Origin: Paraburkholderia metrosideri
GTDB lineage: Bacteria > Pseudomonadota > Gammaproteobacteria > Burkholderiales > Burkholderiaceae
Assembly (NCBI RefSeq): GCF_904848625.1
Contig: NZ_CAJHCP010000006.1
Location: forward strand, 372,001-436,000
Direction of reading: 5' to 3'
DNA: 64,000 bases
Below, one piece after another: positions 57,721 to 64,000 of this stretch. Each line of letters begins with the position of its first letter. The first letter of the stretch is position 1. Under the pieces are notes generated by a model. It was not told the origin of the DNA. It saw nothing but the letters and a program-made list of their open reading frames with translations, and did no database searches. The position numbers were made by a program, and so were the translations under genes.

Positions 57721-58263
57721 ACATCGACCTTGAGCGTCCGGCCTGAGGCGGATCCGGTCCGCACTTCGCTCACGCTGAAGCGCCGCTCAATCCGCGCTCA
57801 ATCCAATCCGTCATTCGCTTCGCGATCTTTCGTATTTCTTTCGCATTTCTTTCGTATCGCGGCACCCGTCGTACATCACGCGTCGATCATTCATTGCACC
57901 GGGCGGCGAGCTTACGTCATCGAACATAGAACGCCCGCGCGCCGCCATCCCCTGGTCAATGCGGTTCGTTTTACCGGTGCCGCCCTGCATCACGCACAGT
58001 GCCGGTTCTTTCCGCCGCGTCTGCCTATGCGCGTGTCCTCATCGTCTCGCGCCTGCACGCGCCGGTACTTTCCCTTCTTGACGCGCTGTTCCAGCGTCTT
58101 ATGCTTGGGAAAGCCACACAAAGTACCTGTTTAAATAAGCAACGCGGCATGCCCGCGGGCGCCGCCTGTTTTCATCCGCGCTGCCATACCGACGCGCTGC
58201 CTGCGTAGTTCGCGTCGTTTCGGACCACAACGAACTACAACGAACAACAACGAAGGAGACGTG
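57721..58263. other. 540-bp spacer upstream of the lactate permease gene
   Basis: It holds the promoter and leader of the permease gene, with a strong ribosome site (AAGGAGAC) at its end. TTTAAATAAGC near 58130 is the most AT-rich part. No regulator gene, RNA gene or clear operator was identified. Open frames in it read as Arg/Ser-rich and lack ribosome sites. Confidence 0.35.
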
Positions 58264-59862
58264 ATGTTTCACCAACTACTCACTCCCGTCGGCAACTCGC
58301 TATTGCCGTCGTTCCTGGTTGCCGCGCTGCCGATCCTCGTCGTATTGCTGCTCCTCGGCTGGGCGCGTCGACCGGCCTGGCAAGCGTCGCTGGCGGGGCT
58401 GATCGTCGGCCTGGTGGTGGCGATTTTCGTGTGGCAGTTCCCGGTCGGACTCGCGATCAATTCGGTCTTCGCGGGCGCGGTGTTCGCGTGCTGGCCCGTC
58501 ATGTGGATCGTGTTCACGGCGATCCTGCTTTACAACATCGCGCAGCGCTCGGGTCGCTTCGCGGCCTTCCGCATGTGGATGATCGACAACCTGCCGAACG
58601 ACCGGCGCGTTGTGCTGGTCGTGATCGGCTTTTCGTTCGGCGCGCTGCTCGAGGGCATTTCCGGTTTCGGCACGCCGGTTGCCATCACCAGTTCGCTGCT
58701 GATCCTGCTCGGCTTCCCAACCCTGGAAGCCCTGACCTTTACGCTGATCTTCAACACCGCGCCGGTTGCCTTCGGCGCGCTCGGCGTTCCAATCACCGTG
58801 CTCGGCGCGGTCACGCATCTGCCGTCCGACCAACTCGCCAAGATGGTCGGCCGCCAGTTGCCGTTCTTCGCGTTCCTGCTGCCGTTCTATGTGATCGGCG
58901 TGTACGCGGGCTTTCGCAACATGCTGCGCGTGTGGCCGGTGCTGCTGGTGTCGGGGGCAAGCTTCGCGCTGACCCAGTTCGTCGCGTCGAATTATGTGAA
59001 CTACAGTCTGACCGACGTGCTGTCGTCGATGGTGTCGCTGATTCTCACCATCGCGTTCCTGCGCATCTGGAGACCCGCAGTCGATCCGAAGTTCGCGATC
59101 AACATCGACCGGGTGGGTGAAGTGCGCGGCAAGATCGGCGGCGCGCAGGGCTGGTATCCGTGGATCATCGTATCGGTCGTGGTGATCATCTGGACCGTTG
59201 CGAAAGTGTTCACGATCGGCGACGTCAAGGTGCCGTGGCCAGGCCTCGACAAGGCTGTGTTCATCACGCTGTACAACACGCCGTATGGCGCGATCTGGGA
59301 CTTCCAGCCGCTCGCCACGGGGACCGCGATTCTGGTTGCGGCGCTCATCACGACGTTCGTGGTCGGCCTGAGCGCCAGTGAGTTCGTCAAGGCCATTGGC
59401 GATACGTGGGTACAGACGCGCATCGCCATTCTGACGGTGGCAACGATCGTTGGCCTCGCCTACCTGATGAACTACTCGGGGCTGACCTACACGCTGGGGC
59501 TCGGCGTCGCGTCGGTCGGACCGTTCTTTCCGCTGGTGTCGGCGTTCCTCGGCTGGATCGCGGTGTTCCTGTCCGGCAGCGACACGTCGGGTAACGCGCT
59601 GTTCGGCAATCTGCAGGTGGTCGCGGCCAATCAGCTGAATCTCAACCCGGTGCTGATGGCAGCGACCAACTCGTCGGGCGGCGTGATGGGCAAGATGATC
59701 TCGCCGCAAAACATTTCGACCGGCGTGGCGACGACCGAACTCAAAGGCAAGGAAGGCGTGGTGTTCGCGAAAACCTTCAAGCACTCGATTCTGTTGACGG
59801 TGTTGCTCGGTGTGCTGGTCTGGCTGCAGCAGAATTATCTGCAATGGATGATTCCGCATTGA
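58264..59862 (+). CDS. lldP: L-lactate permease (LldP/LctP family)
   Basis: 532 residues from the ATG at 58264; a GTG directly before it is too close to the ribosome site. About 12-14 membrane helices. Family blocks: GFSFGALLEGISGFGTPVAI (about residue 121), FNTAPVAFGALGVPI, SGSDTSGNALFGNLQ (about 440) and GKMISPQNISTGVA (about 478). LldP/GlcA proteins import L-lactate, D-lactate and glycolate with protons. No lactate dehydrogenase or LldR gene lies beside it. Confidence 0.93.
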   Translation: MFHQLLTPVGNSLLPSFLVAALPILVVLLLLGWARRPAWQASLAGLIVGLVVAIFVWQFPVGLAINSVFAGAVFACWPVMWIVFTAILLYNIAQRSGRFAAFRMWMIDNLPNDRRVVLVVIGFSFGALLEGISGFGTPVAITSSLLILLGFPTLEALTFTLIFNTAPVAFGALGVPITVLGAVTHLPSDQLAKMVGRQLPFFAFLLPFYVIGVYAGFRNMLRVWPVLLVSGASFALTQFVASNYVNYSLTDVLSSMVSLILTIAFLRIWRPAVDPKFAINIDRVGEVRGKIGGAQGWYPWIIVSVVVIIWTVAKVFTIGDVKVPWPGLDKAVFITLYNTPYGAIWDFQPLATGTAILVAALITTFVVGLSASEFVKAIGDTWVQTRIAILTVATIVGLAYLMNYSGLTYTLGLGVASVGPFFPLVSAFLGWIAVFLSGSDTSGNALFGNLQVVAANQLNLNPVLMAATNSSGGVMGKMISPQNISTGVATTELKGKEGVVFAKTFKHSILLTVLLGVLVWLQQNYLQWMIPH

Positions 59863-59900
59863 ACGTGTGATTTTGGGCGGGTCGCATCCGGCCCGCCCGC

Positions 59901-60036
59901 TGCGCCGCATGCACCGCTTGCACCGCTTGCACCGCTGGCACCGCTGGCATCGCTTGCGCCACATGCACCGCTGGCACCGCTGGCACCGCGGCACAACTTG
60001 CACCACTTGCACCACTTGCACCACTTGCACCACCGC
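59901..60036. repeat. 9-bp tandem repeat tract
   Basis: About fourteen degenerate 9-bp units, first of the type GCACCGCTG/GCACCGCTT, then TTGCACCAC four times. They begin about 40 bp after the lactate permease gene. The tract is open in several frames (Pro-Leu-Ala or Val-Val-Gln repeats), which gives false ORFs on both strands. Confidence 0.85.
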
Positions 60037-60295
60037 AGAATAATTCACGCTTTTCAACAATGCGCCCACGGGGCATGGGCGCGTTGCACCCCCGCTGCGC
60101 CTCCGATCGTACTTTTTTTCACATAAGCGTGAGAATTGTTCGCTTTGCAGTCGCGTCAGCGGCGCTTACGATTGCATCTACCAGACGTCCCCCTCTCCCG
60201 AAACTTGCCGTTTCATTCCGGACTGAAACGTCTCGCGCAATCGCGCTGTTACGATGCGCGGGCGTCTCGACTCAACCGTGCGCGGCGCCACCCCC

Positions 60296-61222
60296 ATGAA
60301 ACCTGCAAATCTCGTTCAGTTATTGATCCTCGCCGCTCTATGGGGCGCGTCGTTTCTGTTTATTCGCGTCGGCGTACCCGACTTCGGTGTCGCCCCGCTG
60401 ATGGCGCTGCGAGTCGGCATCGGCGCCATCTTTCTGCTGATCGTGCTGGTCGCGCGACGTCCGCTCCGACAATCGGCAACGATCCTGCGCACGCGCGCGT
60501 TCCCGCTGCTGGTGGTCGGCATTCTGAATTCGGCGGCACCGTTCTGCCTGTTTGCATATGCCGAGTTGACGCTGTCGGCGGGCGTCACGTCCGTGATCAA
60601 CGCGAGCACGCCGCTGTGGGGCGGACTGGTCGCTTTCCTGTGGCTGCGTGACCGGCTGAGTGCGTTGCGCACACTCGGTCTGGTGATCGGTTTCCTTGGC
60701 GTCCTGATGCTGGTGTGGGACCAGATCGCCACCCCGAACGGCTCTGCCGCCACGCCGATGACCACGGCGCTCGCGGCAGGCGCAGCGCTCGGCGCGACGC
60801 TGTTGTACGGCATCGCCGCGAACTACACCAAACGTCACCTGACCGGCGTCGATGCGCTGACCGTCGCCGCCGGCACGATGACCGGCGCAACCATCGTGTT
60901 GCTGCCGCTCGCCGTCATCTACTGGCCGTCTACACCGATTTCGCTGCATGCGTGGGGCGCAGTGATCGCGCTCGGCGTCGCCTGCACCGGCGTCGCCTAT
61001 ATGCTGTTCTTCCACCTGGTCGCGATCATCGGCCCGGCGCGCACCATCACCGTGACCTTCGTGATCCCGATCTTCGGCATCCTGTGGGGCGCGCTGTTCC
61101 TCGGCGAAGGGGTCTCGCCCGGCATGCTGCTGGGTTGCGGAGTGATTCTGGTCGGCACCGCGCTCGCTACCGGTGTCATCAAGCGTCTGCCGTGGATCGG
61201 CACACGTCACGCAGATACCTAA
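60296..61222 (+). CDS. EamA/DMT-family permease
   Basis: 308 residues from the ATG at 60296. Ten membrane helices in two EamA repeats: LLILAALWGASFLFIRVG opens the first, and the second has VACTGVAYMLFFHLVAIIGPART and FGILWGALFLGE. Probably a metabolite or amino-acid exporter. It is only distantly similar by eye to the other EamA permease at 51238-52167. Confidence 0.88.
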   Translation: MKPANLVQLLILAALWGASFLFIRVGVPDFGVAPLMALRVGIGAIFLLIVLVARRPLRQSATILRTRAFPLLVVGILNSAAPFCLFAYAELTLSAGVTSVINASTPLWGGLVAFLWLRDRLSALRTLGLVIGFLGVLMLVWDQIATPNGSAATPMTTALAAGAALGATLLYGIAANYTKRHLTGVDALTVAAGTMTGATIVLLPLAVIYWPSTPISLHAWGAVIALGVACTGVAYMLFFHLVAIIGPARTITVTFVIPIFGILWGALFLGEGVSPGMLLGCGVILVGTALATGVIKRLPWIGTRHADT

Positions 61223-61336
61223 GCCGATACGCGTTCTCGTGCGATGCCTTCCCGGGCATCGCCAGCTTCAGCGCTCTGCTGGTCGATTGGCCCCCGCGGC
61301 GTTCCTGCCCGCTTCCGCCCCCACTCACACTCCGGA

Positions 61337-61372
61337 CAAAAAAATAGCCCGCGCTCCTATTGGAGCGCGGGC
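61337..61372 (-). terminator. terminator reading leftward
   Basis: GCCCGCGCTCC and GGAGCGCGGGC form an 11-bp stem around TATT. On the minus strand it is followed by TATTTTTTT. It would end a minus-strand transcript coming from the 61446-61934 region, and the plus side would serve the EamA gene only weakly. Confidence 0.85.
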
Positions 61373-61445
61373 GAAACCGTCGCCCTACGAGGATAGGCGA
61401 CGGGGCCACCGGGGCCGCGCGCGTGCTGCGCGCGCAGGCCGACAT

Positions 61446-61703
61446 TCAGCGACGCACAGGCTTGTCAGCCGGTGCCGGAACGGTTGGGGACGTTTGATCG
61501 AGGACTCGCTGCAAACTCAGGTCGGGTGATTTAATCCGGCCCCATGAGCTTATAAAAGCAGCTTGTATGCCAGTTTCGAAAAAATTCAGGTAATTTTTCG
61601 CAAACCGTTGATTATTATCAGAATTTAACTTGATGGCGGGAGCTCGAGCACCGCTAATTGAGGCTACTGGAAGGGCTTTGAAAGTTACGTCACCGGCGTA
61701 ACG
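61446..61703 (-). pseudogene. 85-codon open frame without a normal start codon
   Basis: The frame reads RAPAIKLNSDNNQRFAKNYL, then NFFETGIQAAFISSWGRIK, then SPDLSLQRVLDQTSPTVPAP, ending DKPVRR and TGA. The composition is balanced and protein-like, unlike shadow frames elsewhere, yet it has no ATG, GTG or TTG before its last third. A good terminator lies about 75 bp after its stop. It may be a gene remnant, a frameshifted gene, or one using a rare start such as ATT; chance is also possible. Confidence 0.3.
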
Positions 61704-61772
61704 TCACGTTACGTACGGCCGCATGGGGCGACCGTACGCGTTGTATGAATCGCCCCGCTTGCAAGGGCGCGC

Positions 61773-61934
61773 TCAATGAACCGGCCACTTCGCGCGCTGG
61801 TGTGCGCCGTGGGTCTGCCGGGCCACCCATCCCGCCCGCTTCCGCGAGTCACGCGGATTCAATGCTGCGCCGCACACGAGCGCGAGGATGAGCAGGCTTG
61901 CAGCCCACATCCAGTAGGGGGTCACATCGAACAT
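61773..61934 (-). CDS. 53-aa single-pass membrane protein
   Basis: Begins MFDVTPYWMWAASLLILALV with one hydrophobic helix (about residues 8-24), then a basic tail (NPRDSRKRAGWVARQTHGAH) ending KWPVH. GGAG lies six bases before the ATG. This layout is common in small Burkholderia membrane proteins of unknown function. It is located between bamC and the start-less frame at 61446-61703. Confidence 0.6.
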   Translation of the reverse strand: MFDVTPYWMWAASLLILALVCGAALNPRDSRKRAGWVARQTHGAHQRAKWPVH

Positions 61935-62062
61935 AGCCGACTCCGCCGAAGGTCAGGTTAGTACCGCTCAGCGGAATTCAAGCAAAACGTGTGCGCGGTT
62001 GGCACGCTCTTCGCGGGGCGCTCTAAGCCGGTTGAACCGCTGCGGTGTCCCGACGAGCGCCG

Positions 62063-62106
62063 ATAAAAAAAGCCGCCCGGAAAAATCTCCCGGGCGGCTT
62101 TTCTTT
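62063..62106 (-). terminator. terminator of bamC
   Basis: GCCGCCCGG and CCGGGCGGC pair around a 9-nt loop. On the minus strand it is followed by CTTTTTTTATCG, and on the plus strand by TTTTCTTT. It lies about 70 bp after bamC. Confidence 0.9.
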
Positions 62107-62178
62107 CAACGGCGGCGTAGCTACACGAGCATCGTTACCAGACGGCTGGCGCCGAAGCCGTGCTGCCAAAGGCCTCGC

Positions 62179-63411
62179 TCAGTGCAACTGGTCGACCACC
62201 AGACTCATGATCTGTTTGGCCTGCTGGCTTTCGTCGACCGCACCTTTATCGTCGACCACTGCCACGCGCGTCTGGTCAGGCGTGATCGCGCGCACGTTCA
62301 CGCGATACTGCTTGGCAATTTTTTCCTTCTTGCCGTGGAACACCTGGCTCCAGAAGCCCTGTTCAGCCGACGACAGATCTTTCGGATCGACGTAGCGGAT
62401 GAAATACAGGCCACGGCTCAGATCGCGGTCGTCGACCGTGAAATTGCTGCGGTCGAGCGCGACGCCTACACGCAACCACGCGCGATCATAAGGCTCGCCG
62501 AGCGTAAGTTCCGTCGACGTAACCTGCGCCGGCGAGTTCCCGGCGTCCAGATCCGGAATGGGTTGCTGCGCCGACAGCGACACGTTGCGCGCCGCGTTCG
62601 CAGCCGCCGCCGAGTTCGCACCGGCGGTAGCCGAGTTCGGCGCGACTTGCGCACCAGCCGGCGACAGCTCGGCGTTCTGCGTATCGCCCGACGAGCGCTG
62701 ATCGGCCAATGCCAGCGACGCCATCAGCCGCTTCAGGTATTCCTGTTCGAGGCCCGGATCGTTCGGCTTCGGTTCCCACTTGCTCGAATCGTTGTTCGTG
62801 CCGGTCAGCGCTTCGCGCATGCCCTTCTGGCTGATGAACACGTAGGTACCGCCGCTCGGCGCGGCTTCGAGACGCGTGCGGTACTTGTTGCGCTCCGACG
62901 TCACGTAGCTCGTGCCCATGGTTTTGGACAGCGTGTTGCGGATCAGACCGTCGTTGATCTGCGCGTGCGACTCGTTCCAGTCGGTTTCCATCACGCCCTT
63001 GTCGCGCTGGTCGACCACCAGCAGGAAGCCTTGTTCCTGCCAGAAACGGCGGATCTGCGCCCACGCCTGCTCCGGCGATTTATTGTCGATGACGAGCCAG
63101 CTTTCCGTGCCGTCACGCTGAATGTGCATGTTGCTGACCTGCGGGACCACGGTGAGCGTGTTGCTGCCGGCCGGCGCTTGCGCCTGAACCTGCTTGAGCG
63201 CGGACAACGAGGTTTCGCCGCCTTGCGGGGGCAGCGAACGCTGATCGGCCGTCTCGTCGATCATGTTCGGCGGAACGGCAAGCGAGACCTGCTTGGATTT
63301 CGAGTCGCTCTTGTAGTCAACTTTGGTCGGCGACGAAGTACCGCAGCCGGCGACCAGCCCGCCCGCCATCAGCATTACTGCGAACCGCTTGGTAAGACGA
63401 AGATCAGTCAT
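62179..63411 (-). CDS. bamC: outer membrane assembly lipoprotein BamC
   Basis: 410 residues, against 344 in E. coli. Lipoprotein signal with lipobox VAGC (Cys23), then a flexible N-terminal part (about 24-100) as in BamC. Two helix-grip domains follow (about 100-205: SWLVIDNKSPEQAWAQIRRFW, in two parts; and about 310-405: DRAWLRVGVALDRSNFTVDDRD, in two parts), joined by an Ala/Asn/Ser-rich linker longer than usual. BamC is part of the Bam complex that inserts beta-barrel proteins, which would include the adhesin at 5482. The E. coli arrangement behind dapA is not seen; a divergent gene lies upstream. Confidence 0.9.
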   Translation of the reverse strand: MTDLRLTKRFAVMLMAGGLVAGCGTSSPTKVDYKSDSKSKQVSLAVPPNMIDETADQRSLPPQGGETSLSALKQVQAQAPAGSNTLTVVPQVSNMHIQRDGTESWLVIDNKSPEQAWAQIRRFWQEQGFLLVVDQRDKGVMETDWNESHAQINDGLIRNTLSKTMGTSYVTSERNKYRTRLEAAPSGGTYVFISQKGMREALTGTNNDSSKWEPKPNDPGLEQEYLKRLMASLALADQRSSGDTQNAELSPAGAQVAPNSATAGANSAAAANAARNVSLSAQQPIPDLDAGNSPAQVTSTELTLGEPYDRAWLRVGVALDRSNFTVDDRDLSRGLYFIRYVDPKDLSSAEQGFWSQVFHGKKEKIAKQYRVNVRAITPDQTRVAVVDDKGAVDESQQAKQIMSLVVDQLH

Positions 63412-63859
63412 GTTCGGGGAATCCTTCCGCTACGTACGCCACGGCAAGTTTCCGTGGATCAACCCAACATTTTACCGATCCCGGCGAGTCATGTGCAAAA
63501 ACTGGGGTTTGCCCGGGAAATGAGCAGCGCCTGAGGCGGCGCAAACGCGCCGTGGCGGGGCGTCGGGAGTCGTGCCAGCCGGATTCTTTCGACACATTTT
63601 TCGAGGCGGAAAAGTCCCGCGCGGTTCGCTTCCGCGCGTTGCCGGCGACGCCCATTTAACACTTGACAACATTTCCCAATCGTCAATAGGACTAGTCGGA
63701 AAAATCTGACAGAGCTTTGTTTTAAAAGAGACTTCCGGGGCGCTTCGCCTGTCAATTTTGATATATCACATCGCCCGGAAAAGCGCTTCAGATAACGATC
63801 AGGAACCCTGAGTGTTATCTTGAATTGGCCCTTTTCAAGACCACGTGAGTGCCCTACCG
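63412..63859. other. divergent spacer, bamC / terminal secreted protein gene
   Basis: About 450 bp. Positions 63655-63840 are relatively AT-rich (for example TTTGTTTTAAAAGAG) and probably hold the plus-strand promoter. No operator, RNA gene or small ORF with a good start was found. Confidence 0.35.
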
Positions 63860-64000
63860 ATGAAACCCATCGCCTTCAGCAAGTCCCATTTTTCGCCGGC
63901 TTTCGCCGCTATATCGATCGCGCTCGCCGTGCTGGGTCATAGCCCCGACGTGCATGCGGAACTGGACGGTGCGATGCCGGCGGCCGCCAGTCAGGCCACG
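63860..64000 (+). CDS. secreted protein, N-terminus only
   Basis: 47 codons before the window ends. MKPIAFSKSHFSPAFAAISI begins a signal peptide with the hydrophobic part ISIALAVLG and a probable cleavage after VHA (about residue 33). The mature start ELDGAMPAAASQAT is too short for a firm call. It faintly recalls the opening of DUF2844 proteins found in Burkholderia, which is a guess. Confidence 0.5.
   Translation, partial: MKPIAFSKSHFSPAFAAISIALAVLGHSPDVHAELDGAMPAAASQAT

Noticed and set aside
58300..60069. 589-codon open frame antisense to the lactate permease gene
   Set aside because: It starts in the 9-bp repeat tract (Val-Val-Gln and Arg-Cys repeats) and then mirrors the permease gene.

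Overview
The window looks like chromosomal DNA of a high-GC betaproteobacterium of the Burkholderiaceae, most likely Paraburkholderia or a close relative. The grounds are codon use, many short-spaced genes on both strands, and family content: a HrpA helicase with a long N-terminal extension, the argA-yggX pair, a ProP-type transporter, thiC behind a TPP riboswitch, rnk, a BamC lipoprotein, and several MocR, LacI, SDR and MFS genes. This assignment is inferred from gene content, not from a database search. No IS element, prophage, CRISPR array, rRNA or plasmid gene was seen. One tRNA gene (Leu, UAA) is present.

Layout. 0-5 kb: a cut-off GH92-type lipoprotein, a CinA-like protein with an EI24-like membrane protein, a sterol-desaturase-family protein and a YncE-like beta-propeller, all on the minus strand. 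5.5-8.4 kb: a trimeric autotransporter adhesin behind an AT-rich segment. 8.7-15.5 kb: hrpA, diverging from argA and yggX across only 23 bp. 16.4-24.1 kb: proP, then a minus-strand run (YfcE-like phosphodiesterase, TMEM175-like channel, cupin, RclA-like flavoprotein, small ORF, GAF-PAS-GGDEF-EAL protein). 24.3-31.1 kb: an SH3/Gly-Pro-rich secreted protein, an LprI-like protein, a nucleoside deaminase with a BMP-family binding protein, an SDR, and two putative regulators. 31.2-34.8 kb: a YdeP-type molybdopterin oxidoreductase, YgjP and an unknown protein.

35-41.3 kb is the most coherent accessory module: a LacI regulator, a periplasmic binding protein, two permeases and an ATPase with overlapping start and stop codons, then a phosphodiesterase whose metal-binding residues match GpdQ. 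It is probably an uptake-and-cleavage pathway for a phosphodiester or related organophosphate. 41.3-47.7 kb: a DUF2569-like membrane protein, an MFS transporter, two coupled response regulators, a ferritin-like protein, two tiny DUF1328 membrane proteins, a NarX/DegS-type histidine kinase and an entericidin-like lipoprotein; this resembles a stress and signalling neighbourhood. 48-64 kb: a DUF4397 lipoprotein, a FadH-like reductase, two EamA transporters, a fimbrial-like protein, rnk, riboswitch-thiC, an OsmB-like lipoprotein, lactate permease, bamC and a secreted protein cut by the window end.

The window is rich in short tandem repeats (6, 8, 9, 12, 13, 39 and 114 bp units), in both intergenic and coding DNA. 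Two control regions stand out. One is a palindromic -10 element that may drive leaderless divergent transcription of hrpA and argA. The other is a pair of long perfect dyads between the BMP-family binding protein gene and the SDR gene.
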